A DNA stretch of 64,000 bases from Virgibacillus natechei (lineage in GTDB: Bacteria; Bacillota; Bacilli; Bacillales; Amphibacillaceae): NCBI RefSeq assembly GCF_026013645.1, contig NZ_CP110224.1:558001-622000 (forward strand). Direction: 5' to 3'. Position 1 is the stretch's first letter; each line of letters starts with the position of its first letter. Below the pieces are notes generated by a model. That model ran no database searches. It worked only from the letters and a program-made list of their open reading frames with translations, and had not been told where the DNA came from. The position numbers and the translations under genes are program-made. Positions 54,211 through 62,571 of this stretch are shown here, piece by piece.

Positions 54211-55017
54211 GTGGGGATGCTTTGTAATAACGCGTCAACGGAAATGGAAGTTTTCCAAGCAGCAGAGGAAACGATCAATGATATACGCGTGCTTGTTAAT
54301 AAGCTGGTGCAGAATGTCAGTGCATCGAACATTGTTATAACCGCAGATCATGGATTTATGTATCAACGAGATGCGCTTACCAAGAGTCAGAAGACACCGA
54401 AGCACATAGATGATGCAGTGCTTGCCAAACGCCGCTTTATGATAACTGATGAACCAGTGGAAGTGGAGGGAACCTTAACCTATGCAATGGATGACGTTAG
54501 GGAGCAGGAGAAAGACTTGTTTGTCACTGTTCCAAAGGGCATTAGTCGATTTGCTGTCCAGGGAGCGGGGGCGAATTTTGTACATGGTGGAGTGATGCTA
54601 CAGGAAATCGTGGTTCCTGTTATTACGTTCAAAAATGATCGCAGTCGTTCGTCAGCGAATAAAGCACGTAGAGTAGATGTGAAACTGACGACGCCAACGC
54701 GCAAAATCACCAATACCATTACGTATTTGACGTTTCTGCAAACAGCCAAGATTGAGGACAAGAAATTGCCGCTCCTCCTGAAATTGTATTTCGTGGATGA
54801 AAACGGACAACGTGTTTCAAATGAGAATATTATAATCGCTGAGAGTGTTTCATCCCAACCAGGAGATAGGACATATCGTGAGAAATTTGTATTCAAATCA
54901 ATGACTTATGACAAGCGGAAAACGTACTATCTTGTTTTAGAAGATGAGGACGAGAAGACAGATGGTTTTTATGAACGGTATCCGTTTCATATAGATATTG
55001 CGTTTGCTGGGGAATAG
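54211..55017 (+). pseudogene. pglZ: Truncated BREX phosphatase-domain gene pglZ (3' part)
   Basis: 268 codons matching only the C-terminal third of PglZ. The alkaline-phosphatase-like motif IVITADHGFMYQRDAL is present, then GISRFAVQGAGANFVHGG and LQEIVVPVITFK, and a beta-rich tail ending FHIDIAFAGE. Intact PglZ proteins of BREX systems are about 800 residues or more; the N-terminal part and all other brx/pgl genes are absent. The GTG used as start has no ribosome site. This is a remnant of a lost phage-defence island. Confidence 0.82.
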
Positions 55018-55168
55018 GTATCTGCGATGGGATAGAAAATACACTAAAAAACTGAATCAGGAGTAATTAGGTTGAAATTGAAACAGAAAATGTATTTGAA
55101 TGGAATGAATAAGAGAAAGATTGCCAAGAAAAAAAGTGGTAGTAGACGATGAAACTGTTGTCGCACAA

Positions 55169-55202
55169 TAAAGGCCGAGAACTAGTGTCCTCGGCTTTTA
55201 TT
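55169..55202. terminator. Bidirectional terminator before the phosphonate transporter operon end
   Basis: AAAGGCCGAG / CTCGGCTTTT with a 10-base loop and T-rich sides. Confidence 0.75.
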
Positions 55203-55215
55203 CTATCTATAATCA

Positions 55216-56016
55216 TTACTCGGAAGCCTTAATTGTGGCAAGGTCTGCACGATGCTTTAGAAATCTGGTCAAATATTCTGCTCCCACTACCATAAAAAAC
55301 ATGACAATTGTAATACCAAGCATCTCATTGTATGCAATCATGCGTGAAGCACGGACAAGTTCCCATCCAATGCCCCCGGCACCAACAACACCTAGAACAG
55401 CTGCATAGCGCAGATTAATATCAAATCGGAACACGGACCACGAAATAAAGGTACTCATAATCGTAGGAATAATACCTTGCATTATGACTTGAAATGTACT
55501 ACCTCCCGTTGCTTTAATCGCTTCAATAACACCAACTTCAATTTCCTCAATTGATTCGGCATATACTTTTACAAGCATACCGATACTATTCACAGCCAAA
55601 GCTAGAATGCCCGGAGTAGGTCCGAGTCCCACAGCAATAATAAACAGGAGAGCCCAGATCAATGCTGGAACAGCTCTTACAAATGCTGCAAAAGATTTGA
55701 CTAAATAACTGACAGAAATGTGTGGAGTCATATTTTTAGCAGCAACGAAAGACAATATAATAGAAAATATGATCCCCAACATCGTTCCCATAACAGCAAT
55801 TTGTAAAGATTCAATAGCGGCCATCATTACATTGGATGGTTCATCCATGGTAGGTGGTAGCATATGATCCACTAGATTTTGAGTTCTGGAGAAACTGTTC
55901 ACTATTTTTTCTGGTACAATATCCAGCTGCAGCATACTTATAATTAGAAATAATATTGCTAAACCACCTAAAATCCACTTGGTCAGTTTGCTTTTGTGCT
56001 CAGACATCTCATTCAT
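55216..56016 (-). CDS. phnE: Phosphonate ABC transporter permease, second copy
   Basis: 266 residues with about six helices. The ABC permease EAA-type loop is recognisable at EAIKATGGSTFQVIMQGIIP, and LGVVGAGGIGWEL is the PhnE signature. It is paralogous to the gene directly upstream, whose stop it overlaps by four bases (ATGA). The two permeases would form a heterodimer serving PhnC and PhnD. Confidence 0.92.
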   Translation of the reverse strand: MNEMSEHKSKLTKWILGGLAILFLIISMLQLDIVPEKIVNSFSRTQNLVDHMLPPTMDEPSNVMMAAIESLQIAVMGTMLGIIFSIILSFVAAKNMTPHISVSYLVKSFAAFVRAVPALIWALLFIIAVGLGPTPGILALAVNSIGMLVKVYAESIEEIEVGVIEAIKATGGSTFQVIMQGIIPTIMSTFISWSVFRFDINLRYAAVLGVVGAGGIGWELVRASRMIAYNEMLGITIVMFFMVVGAEYLTRFLKHRADLATIKASE

Positions 56017-56855
56017 AAAATCCTCTCCCGTATCTTGGCTGTTGTGAATTCAACGATCAGAATGAGTACAAAAATAAATAAAATTCCAACCGTAGTCTGT
56101 CGGTACTGAAATAAATTAATACTGCTTTCCAAGGTATAACCAATTCCTCCTGCACCTACGACTCCCAACACCGCTGCTTCCCGAATATTTAAATCCATTT
56201 TGTATAAGGACCAGGATACAAAACCGGGTTTAAATTGTGGCCATACACCTTGCCCCATGATTTGCAACCAACTTGCCCCTGTGGCTCTCACGGCATCTAC
56301 TTGGTGATGGTCAATTTCTTCAAGCAGATCGGAAAATGCTTTGCCAAGTATACCTATCCCCGCTAGTCCTAAAGCTAATGTACCTGCAAGAGGGCCTAAT
56401 CCAATAGCTGCAACTAGAAGGATACCCCATACAATAGCGGGAATCGAGCGTAATAAGGCAATGAACGACCGACTTATCACCGCTGCAATAGGATGTATAG
56501 TCGTATTCTTTGCTGCCATAAATCCAAAGAAAATGGAAAAAACCAAAGAAAATATCAACCCAATATAACTCATATATAATGTTTCCAGAGCGGGACTCAC
56601 AAAGGATCCAATTGTAGAGAAGTCTGGTGGTAATAAATCTTGGAAGATAAAAGCAGTTATATTAGTGGCTCCGGAAAAGAGAGCCACCATACTGAAGCTT
56701 GTACCGATCCAGGACCATATCACTAACCCGGCGATAATTAACCAAATCATTAACCGATTTTTAAGTAGTTTGCGCTGTCTGCGTTTCAACTCTGCATACT
56801 GTTTCTCACGCTGATTGAACGGGAGGAATTTTACTCGCTCAAGAGGTATACTCAT
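56013..56855 (-). CDS. phnE: Phosphonate ABC transporter permease, first copy
   Basis: 280 residues, longer N-terminus than its partner and about six helices. DAVRATGASWLQIMGQGVWP is the EAA-type loop, and LGVVGAGGIGYTL the PhnE motif. The ATG at 56855 (AGGGGGA, 8 bases) is preferred over 56885, and the gene overlaps the phnC end by 17 bases. Confidence 0.92.
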   Translation of the reverse strand: MSIPLERVKFLPFNQREKQYAELKRRQRKLLKNRLMIWLIIAGLVIWSWIGTSFSMVALFSGATNITAFIFQDLLPPDFSTIGSFVSPALETLYMSYIGLIFSLVFSIFFGFMAAKNTTIHPIAAVISRSFIALLRSIPAIVWGILLVAAIGLGPLAGTLALGLAGIGILGKAFSDLLEEIDHHQVDAVRATGASWLQIMGQGVWPQFKPGFVSWSLYKMDLNIREAAVLGVVGAGGIGYTLESSINLFQYRQTTVGILFIFVLILIVEFTTAKIRERIL

Positions 56856-57612
56856 ATGTCCGATCCCCCTGAAAATAAATGTCATCGATCATAAGATTAG
56901 ACAGTTCATTTGGACGACCATCAAATACAACTTCACCTGCTTTAATCCCAATGATACGATGAGCAAAATGTTTAGCGAAATCGACCTGATGCAAATTGAC
57001 AATCGTTGTAATACCATCTTCTTCACTAATCTTCTTCAAATAGTTCATTACATTGTTTGAAGAAGAAGGATCAAGACTGGCTATGGGTTCATCTGCCAAA
57101 ATTAAAGACGGTTTTTGGGCAATGGCTCTAGCAATCCCTACACGTTGTTGTTGACCTCCGCTGAGTTCATCTGCTCTCTTAAACGCATGATCTTCCAATC
57201 CTACACGTTTTAAAATAGCTAAGCCTTCATGAACATCATATTCCGAAAACCTTCCGATGCCTCCCTTTAAAGATGACATATAACCGAGTCTCCCATGTAA
57301 AACATTTCGGATTGTACTAGAACGTTTTATGAGATTGAAATCTTGAAATACCATACCGATTTGCCGTCGAATCAACCTTAACTTCTTTCCGTTGGCCCTA
57401 GTGATATTTTGGTTTTGAAATAGTACTTCTCCAGAAGTAGGTTTATTTAAACAGTTAATCGAACGGAGAAACGTACTCTTTCCAGCACCACTTGGACCAA
57501 TGATGGAGACTAACTCTCCTTGTTTGAACGTTAGAGAGATCTTTTTCAATGCTTCTGTTCCGTCCAGATATACTTTTGTCAATTCTCGCGTCTCTAAAAA
57601 TACATCTTCCAT
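56839..57612 (-). CDS. phnC: Phosphonate ABC transporter ATP-binding protein
   Basis: 257-residue ABC ATPase. Walker A GPSGAGKST, Q-loop MVFQDFNLI, signature LSGGQQQR, Walker B LILADEP and the switch His in VNLHQVD. The phrase LIKRSSTIRNVLHGRLGY is typical of PhnC. It energises uptake through the PhnE pair. Confidence 0.94.
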   Translation of the reverse strand: MEDVFLETRELTKVYLDGTEALKKISLTFKQGELVSIIGPSGAGKSTFLRSINCLNKPTSGEVLFQNQNITRANGKKLRLIRRQIGMVFQDFNLIKRSSTIRNVLHGRLGYMSSLKGGIGRFSEYDVHEGLAILKRVGLEDHAFKRADELSGGQQQRVGIARAIAQKPSLILADEPIASLDPSSSNNVMNYLKKISEEDGITTIVNLHQVDFAKHFAHRIIGIKAGEVVFDGRPNELSNLMIDDIYFQGDRTYEYTS

Positions 57613-57631
57613 TGTGTATTCTCCTCTGTTG

Positions 57632-58600
57632 TTATTCTAACAATTCTTCCGGACTCATACCCAAATCCTCAGACGTCTGACGCACGATATCATAGTCTGC
57701 ATCTTCTGATGGATAGAAACCAGTAATTCCTCGTTCTTCAAAAAACTGCTCATCTTCATATGCATAATAAAATTCTCTGATTTCCTCTTTAAGGTCTTCT
57801 GGAAGATCCCCCCGATATGCGTCAGGACCACGTGGAATGTCATCAGAAGCATGAATGATTTTGAAATCATCTTCATCCACTTGACCTTGAGCAATCATAG
57901 CGTCCATAACATCTGTGGCAATACCTGCCCCATCTACATCACCGTTGATAACTGATAAGATCGATGCATCATGACTTCCTGAGAAAGAAATATTACCAAA
58001 GTATGAATCTACTTCTTCATTGGTAATCCCTATTTCATCAATCACAGAAGACCGGGGAAAAATATGACCGGAAGTAGATGCAGGGTCCACAAACAAGAAA
58101 TCTTGTCCTTCCAAATCAGAAATATCTTCCGCTTCAGAGTCTGCTGGTACGATAAAAGCACTTTGATAAGTAATATCGTCTTCACTTTCAGCACCAATAG
58201 CAAATACTTCAGCACCACTTCGTTCATTGGCAAGTGTGTAGGCAAACGGGCCAAAGAATGCTATGTCAACATGTTCATTGTTCATCCCTTCAATCACAGC
58301 GTTATAATTTGACCCCATAAAAACATCAACTTCAATTTCTAGTTCTTCACCTAATTCATCGCCAAATTGTTCTACACGTGGAGACACGGAAGTCTGGTCT
58401 TCAGCAGGTATGACCCCCATGACAAGTTCTTCTGGCCATTCACTAGAACTCTCTTGTTCTGCTGCTGCATTCTCATTTGCTTCGTCATCATTTGGTTCTT
58501 CCTCTAGTCCATTCTCTTCTGCCGCACATGCTGCTAGTACAAGAACAGTCAATACTGAATAGATAAAAAGGACAAATCCTTTTTGTTTAATTTTGTTCAT
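57632..58600 (-). CDS. phnD: Phosphate/phosphite/phosphonate-binding lipoprotein
   Basis: 322-residue substrate-binding lipoprotein. Lipobox LAAC (Cys 25), acidic Glu/Asn linker, then PhnD-like domain: MGVIPAEDQ, NNEHVDIAFFGPFAY, FVDPASTSGHIFPRS and SHDASILSVINGDVDGAG. These residues line the oxyanion pocket in this family; phosphonate, phosphite or phosphate esters are all possible ligands. First gene of phnDCEE, preceded by a PhoP-like box. Confidence 0.92.
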   Translation of the reverse strand: MNKIKQKGFVLFIYSVLTVLVLAACAAEENGLEEEPNDDEANENAAAEQESSSEWPEELVMGVIPAEDQTSVSPRVEQFGDELGEELEIEVDVFMGSNYNAVIEGMNNEHVDIAFFGPFAYTLANERSGAEVFAIGAESEDDITYQSAFIVPADSEAEDISDLEGQDFLFVDPASTSGHIFPRSSVIDEIGITNEEVDSYFGNISFSGSHDASILSVINGDVDGAGIATDVMDAMIAQGQVDEDDFKIIHASDDIPRGPDAYRGDLPEDLKEEIREFYYAYEDEQFFEERGITGFYPSEDADYDIVRQTSEDLGMSPEELLE

Positions 58601-58642
58601 TTTATTCCTCCTCTTTTTTGATTTATTTCTTCTTACAAATTC

Positions 58643-58685
58643 ACTATAACAACAAAATGTTTATTTAGTATTAATATTATGTAAA
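58643..58685 (-). promoter_or_regulatory. Candidate PhoP box and -10 upstream of phnD
   Basis: On the minus strand TTTACA, TTAATA, TAAACA and TTGTTA follow each other with exactly 5 bases between them (58680-58685, 58669-58674, 58658-58663 and 58647-58652), the 11-base period of PhoP direct repeats (TTAACA-like). TATAGT (58643-58648) is the -10. Phosphate-starvation induction is inferred. Confidence 0.65.
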
Positions 58686-58774
58686 TTTTTATTAATATTT
58701 GATAAATATAATTTTTTTACAATTGTCAGAAGGTAGAGTTTTAAAAACCGCCACAACCTATCGAGTATAATGAT

Positions 58775-59128
58775 TTGCGATTGGAAGGTGGCATAAGTGG
58801 GAAGTCACAAGAAACTGCAACAATTGGTTTGAAAAACTCATTGTTTGCAGTGTGTATATACGATAAAAACACATTAATCGGGATGGGTCGTGTAATTGGT
58901 GATGGAGAAGCTTTTTTTCAGGTAGTTGATATCGTCGTAAAACCAAGTTATCAAGGGAAAGGACTAGGAAAGATGGTTATGAAGGAAATAATGAACTATC
59001 TAGACCAAAACACGTACCCCGGCTCTTATGTAAGCCTGATAGCGGATGATCCAGCTAACAAACTTTATGAACAATTTGAATTTAGGTATACTTACCCTGG
59101 ATCACATGGTATGTGTAGAATGTATTAG
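58775..59128 (+). pseudogene. GNAT acetyltransferase with disrupted 5' end
   Basis: The frame contains a good acetyltransferase core: IGMGRVIGDG, VDIVVKPSYQGKGLGKMVMK (acetyl-CoA motif A) and DPANKLYEQFEF. The homologous frame continues upstream as PPQPIEYNDLRLEGG but meets a stop (58740 region) before any ATG, and only TTG codons without a ribosome site are available. Either an unusual TTG start is used or the first codons were lost. Confidence 0.6.
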
Positions 59129-59239
59129 ATTTGGTTCTTCCTCAACTTTATGAAAAATGTTTTGTAGCTCCGTTCTAGGCAACAAAAAATGTACGTGAAA
59201 AAAATGTGTGTTTTGATACGATAAGATGGTGAAACTTTT

Positions 59240-59270
59240 TTGACTTTTGCGTTTAATACTTGTTTATACT
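59240..59270 (+). promoter_or_regulatory. Promoter for the acidic lipoprotein gene
   Basis: TTGACT followed by TTTATA at 17 bases (or TATACT at 19), about 55 bases before the ATG. Confidence 0.55.
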
Positions 59271-59322
59271 AAAATCAAAGGATGCAGTAATTGTATGGAT
59301 GAGTTAATGGGAGGTAGTTAGG

Positions 59323-59916
59323 ATGAAACATCATTATTTGAAGCTTTTCGTCATTTCTATATTTGCAGTGATGCTTTTGGGTGCATGTGGAGCTGATGAA
59401 GAAGCACATGGTGAAAATGAGAATGGAGAGGAAAATGCAACCGAGCAGGATAAAGCTGAGATGGAAAGTGAAGGCCAACAGGATGATGAATCTGCTTCGG
59501 AGGAAGAAGAGGCTGACACCTCAGGAGCTGTAGCCCCTCAATCCTCGGAGGATGAAGTTTCGTTTGAGCAGGTTTCATGGATAATGGGGTCTCCTGACCG
59601 TCGAGCGGAAGCAGGGATCTGGTTTTATACAGAAGACGAACATCCAGAGGACTATGATAGTAGTTTCGATTGGGAAGAGGAAGATATTCTTCTCTGGCAA
59701 ATCAGCGATGAAAAATACGCGGGACATAGTCCAGATACGGAACAGCTTGTCAAAATGGATGATGATGTGATTAAGATAGTGGTCGTGTTTGATGAGGATG
59801 AAGAGCCTTCTGATGAAAAGATGCCACGCAATTATCTAAAAGCACCCAAGGGAGAACTTGAAGGTAAAAATTATATGATCGAGACCATCGACGGAGAAGA
59901 ACTATCTCTTGAATAA
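59323..59916 (+). CDS. Acidic lipoprotein of unknown function
   Basis: 197 residues. Signal peptide with lipobox LLGAC (Cys 22), a 50-residue low-complexity linker of Glu, Asp, Ser and Gln, then a small domain (about 75-197) with WIMGSPDRRAEAGIWFYTED, DILLWQISDEKYAGH and DDDVIKIVVVFDEDE. I do not recognise the domain. The high acidity fits a salt-adapted extracellular protein. AGGTAG is close to the ATG. Confidence 0.72.
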   Translation: MKHHYLKLFVISIFAVMLLGACGADEEAHGENENGEENATEQDKAEMESEGQQDDESASEEEEADTSGAVAPQSSEDEVSFEQVSWIMGSPDRRAEAGIWFYTEDEHPEDYDSSFDWEEEDILLWQISDEKYAGHSPDTEQLVKMDDDVIKIVVVFDEDEEPSDEKMPRNYLKAPKGELEGKNYMIETIDGEELSLE

Positions 59917-60002
59917 AAAGCGAAATGTGGTGGCTCCTTTGTGGGCAGACTACACAGGAGAGATTAGCGAAAATATAATAGATTTATATACTAATTTTAA
60001 TG

Positions 60003-60046
60003 AATCCCAACCCTTATTTCGTATGAGGGATTTGGGGTTTTTTAAT
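60003..60046 (+). terminator. Terminator downstream of the acidic lipoprotein
   Basis: ATCCCAACCCT / AGGGATTTGGGGT imperfect stem around a TATTTCGTATG-type loop, then TTTTTT. Confidence 0.55.
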
Positions 60047-60183
60047 ACACTTAATGCTCAAGGTCAGCATAATATTTGATGGTAGTTTCGTATAGAAAAT
60101 ATTATATGTAGTTTTTTGCTCATATAATTGAACTTTATCCTTGTTAAAGGCCTTGAAAATCATTTTTCAACGTACAATAGAAA

Positions 60184-60212
60184 TTGCAAGCGGAATAAAA
60201 TAGCAGTATACT
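60184..60212 (+). promoter_or_regulatory. Promoter of toxin-antitoxin module 1
   Basis: TTGCAA, exactly 17 bases, TATACT. The same region is duplicated before module 3 with altered spacing. Confidence 0.7.
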
Positions 60213-60250
60213 AAAACCAATCATTTAGAAATCACATGAGGAGGTTTGAA

Positions 60251-60517
60251 ATGAAAAATATTAATTCACCAGAAGAATTATATGAAGAACTGGAGAAATT
60301 GGGTAAAGACAATTCTCTTACACGGTTTTCAATTCCTGGCAAGGGGAAATTCACACTTGTTTATGAAGAGAATGAGAAAACGATTCAAGAAGAAGTGGAA
60401 GAAGATGAGGAGCTAAAACAAATGATCCATGAAAGCAGGAAGGATTATAAGGAAGGAAGATATAAGACCACAAGTGAAATTATCGAATCCATGTATAATA
60501 AGGACTTTTTTAAATGA
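60251..60517 (+). CDS. Antitoxin of a ParE/RelE-type module (copy 1)
   Basis: 88-residue acidic protein. An N-terminal helix (SPEELYEELEKLG) precedes a small beta segment (LTRFSIPGKGKFTLVYE) and a C-terminal toxin-binding tail (MIHESRKDYKEGRYKTTSEI). Translation starts at the ATG at 60251 (GAGGAGG, 6 bases). The stop overlaps the toxin start (ATGA). It has a close paralogue at 61475. Confidence 0.75.
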   Translation: MKNINSPEELYEELEKLGKDNSLTRFSIPGKGKFTLVYEENEKTIQEEVEEDEELKQMIHESRKDYKEGRYKTTSEIIESMYNKDFFK

Positions 60518-60789
60518 AGCATGTTGTTTGGTCTGAGACAGCGGAAAATAAAGTGATATTTTATAAAAGTGAGCATTATACGGTAGAAGAAACACGTGAT
60601 TTTATTGCTCGGCTTATGAGCGATATAGAAAGCCTCTTGCTAAACCCTTTCCTAAGCAAACGATACCTAGAAGATCAAGGGAAATATAAAGGAGTATCTC
60701 GCATTGTTCTTCATAAATTTATATTCTATTATAAAAAAGTAGATGATGAAATTATTGTTTTAGCCGTAAAATATCCTGGAGAAATGTGA
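60514..60789 (+). CDS. ParE/RelE-superfamily toxin (copy 1)
   Basis: 91 residues. The fold signals are a first strand HVVWSETAENKV, two helices, then NPFLSKRYLEDQGKYKGVSRIVLHKF and the closing strands IFYYKKVDDEIIVLAVKYPGEM. The overlap with the antitoxin gene and small size fit type II toxin-antitoxin modules. Whether it acts on ribosome-bound mRNA (RelE) or gyrase (ParE) cannot be told here. Confidence 0.75.
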   Translation: MKHVVWSETAENKVIFYKSEHYTVEETRDFIARLMSDIESLLLNPFLSKRYLEDQGKYKGVSRIVLHKFIFYYKKVDDEIIVLAVKYPGEM

Positions 60790-60971
60790 AACCCCATACC
60801 ATAATAAACAATAACTTATAATCCACTTATTGATAAATAACTCCAGCTAGAAAAAAACCACGCTGCTATGGTTATATAAATAAGAAGCCCCTTTTCAATT
60901 ATTCTGAGGATGATAAGGAGAAATCATTCATTATCCCTATGTTATACTACCGTAAAAGGACGGTGTTGGAT

Positions 60972-61253
60972 ATGGAATATATTTCGCGAGATCAATTTGA
61001 TGACATTGTTCAGGATAAGCAAAGTATTAAAGTTGCAGATCTGGTTTATGTATTGGAAGAAAAAATGGGTTATGCTGTTACCCTTGAAAAGAAGACGCAA
61101 TTAACTGAAATGCAAAGAAAAAGAATGACAGATCTTATTTTTTCGAATGAGGATATTCTAAGTCAATTAAGAAAAGCAGCCCAAGACCAGGACTATATTG
61201 AAAATGACGAAGAGGCATTTGAAATTATTCGTAGGTCCCGTGATGGAAAATAA
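60972..61253 (+). CDS. Antitoxin-like protein with degraded partner
   Basis: 93 residues. Helical, acidic: DQFDDIVQDKQSIKVADLVY, then LEEKMGYAVTLEKKTQLTE, and an acidic end EAFEIIRRSRDGK. It sits between two toxin-antitoxin copies, and a short toxin-like frame overlaps its stop, so it is probably the antitoxin of a third module. The ATG at 60972 is preceded by AAAAGGACGGTG; the ATG at 60939 is less likely. Confidence 0.6.
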   Translation: MEYISRDQFDDIVQDKQSIKVADLVYVLEEKMGYAVTLEKKTQLTEMQRKRMTDLIFSNEDILSQLRKAAQDQDYIENDEEAFEIIRRSRDGK

Positions 61254-61305
61254 GCGATATCGTCTTGTTTGGGAAAGAAACGCGCTTGATGGATTAGTAA
61301 GTTAA
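61243..61305 (+). pseudogene. Toxin N-terminal remnant
   Basis: 20 codons, MENKRYRLVWERNALDGLVS, overlapping the preceding stop as toxin starts do. The sequence resembles the first strand and helix of ParE/RelE toxins (Y-x-L-x-W-x-x-x-A). The rest of the toxin is missing. Confidence 0.6.
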
Positions 61306-61398
61306 ATGAAAACGGGATAATAAATCTAGGATAATAGAATTATTTATCGCAAGAATTTACAAGGTTAAGTTTTTGAAAAACCATGGTTCGTATGTAAA

Positions 61399-61436
61399 TT
61401 GCAAGCGGAGTAAAAGGAGTAAAATAGCAGTATACT
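61399..61436 (+). promoter_or_regulatory. Altered promoter of toxin-antitoxin module 3
   Basis: TTGCAA and TATACT match module 1, but a tandem duplication of GGAGTAAAA widens the spacer from 17 to 26 bases. Confidence 0.55.
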
Positions 61437-61474
61437 AAAACCAATCTTTTAGAAATCATATGAGGAGGTTTGAA

Positions 61475-61744
61475 ATGAAAAATATTAATTCAGCAGAAGA
61501 GTTATATGAAGAACTGGAGAAATTGGGTAAAGACAATTCTCTTACACGGTTTTCAATTCCTGGCAAGGGGAGATTCACGCTTGTTTATGAAGAGAATGAG
61601 AAAACAATTCAAGAAGAAGTGGATGAAGATGAAGAATTAAAACAAATGATCCATGAAAGCAGGAAGGACTATAAGGAAGGAAGGTACGTGACCATTAGTG
61701 AATTTATAAAATCTACCTATGAAAAGGATTTTTTCAATGAATAA
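61475..61744 (+). CDS. Antitoxin of a ParE/RelE-type module (copy 2)
   Basis: 89 residues, near-identical to copy 1 over the first 70 (SAEELYEELEKLGKDNSLTR, then GKGRFTLVYEENEKT). The C-terminal toxin-binding tail differs (GRYVTISEFIKSTYEKDFFN versus copy 1), suggesting each antitoxin fits its own toxin. GAGGAGG precedes the ATG at 61475. Confidence 0.75.
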   Translation: MKNINSAEELYEELEKLGKDNSLTRFSIPGKGRFTLVYEENEKTIQEEVDEDEELKQMIHESRKDYKEGRYVTISEFIKSTYEKDFFNE

Positions 61745-61997
61745 AGTGGTTTTGTCTGCACTTGCACGAGATAAACTGAAACGTTACAAAAGTGAATATT
61801 ATACCGAAGATGAAACCAGAGAATATTTACGAAAACTTTCAACAGAATTAGAAAGTCTTCTGCTAAATCCTTTCCCAAGCAAACGATACCTAGAAGAGCA
61901 GGGGAAATATAAAGGAGTATCTCGCATTGTTCTTCATAAATTTATATTCTATTATGAAAAAGTAGATGATGAAATTATTGTTTTAGCCGTAAAATAA
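61737..61997 (+). CDS. ParE/RelE-superfamily toxin, shortened (copy 2)
   Basis: 86 residues. It shares YLEEQGKYKGVSRIVLHKF and IFYYEKVDDEIIVLAVK with copy 1, but the next codon, TAT in copy 1, is TAA here, so the last five residues (YPGEM) are lost. The downstream bases still encode them. It overlaps the antitoxin by 8 bases. Activity may be reduced. Confidence 0.72.
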   Translation: MNKVVLSALARDKLKRYKSEYYTEDETREYLRKLSTELESLLLNPFPSKRYLEEQGKYKGVSRIVLHKFIFYYEKVDDEIIVLAVK

Positions 61998-61999
61998 CC

Positions 62000-62469
62000 T
62001 GGAGAAATGTGACTCCTAGATCCTCCACCCCCATTACTAACCAATCACTTATCGTTAAGTAGCTTTAGATTGATTTTATCATTTTTATGTTGAGGCAAGA
62101 AAAGAAATAGCACACGCCTACACTACTATTATGACAAACACTAGGAAAATTTCACCATGCTCGAGGCATTTATTCATGTACTTTCCATTGCATTCCAAAT
62201 AGAACGATTTGTCCGCTACCATATAAAAATAAAGCTCCGTTAAATCTTCTAAGTTATTTATATCCGTGTATTAGTATAGTTTCCCCAATAGTGTGGCTTT
62301 ATATCAGTCTTTTTTTTACCCTTCCACTTTGATTGATTCGGATATAGAAAATTATTCGATGAACACAGACAAAAACATTACATGAGTTTTCTTTAACATT
62401 GATATTACTGTATCAGGAGAGTATGATTATTAGCATTAGAGGGTATTCGCTTGATAAAAGTGTATCTCG
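62000..62469. other. Intergenic stretch with no recognised gene
   Basis: About 470 bases between the last toxin and a dispersed repeat. All frames are broken and AT content is high. I see no RNA gene or clear promoter. Confidence 0.4.
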
Positions 62470-62555
62470 GCAGATAAGAAAGTTAAAAACTTCTTACTGC
62501 ATAAGTGCGAGCTTTGGCATTAACCGAAAAGCTTGGTAAATGCCAAGTTTTCTAA
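62470..62555 (+). repeat. Dispersed repeat family 2, complete copy before the acyltransferase gene
   Basis: GCAGATAAGAAAGTTAAAAA and CTTCTTACTGCATAAGTGCG, then GCTTTGGCATTAACCG and TGCCAAGTTTTCTAA. It ends 3 bases before GAGGAGG, the ribosome site of the next gene, as the copy before ddl does. Confidence 0.8.
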
Positions 62556-62571
62556 TGAGGAGGTAGAGCTG

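Noticed and set aside
55072..55152. 26-codon basic frame after the pglZ remnant, considered as the start of brxL
   Set aside because: The Lys/Arg-rich translation does not resemble the BrxL N-terminus, and the frame ends after 26 codons.
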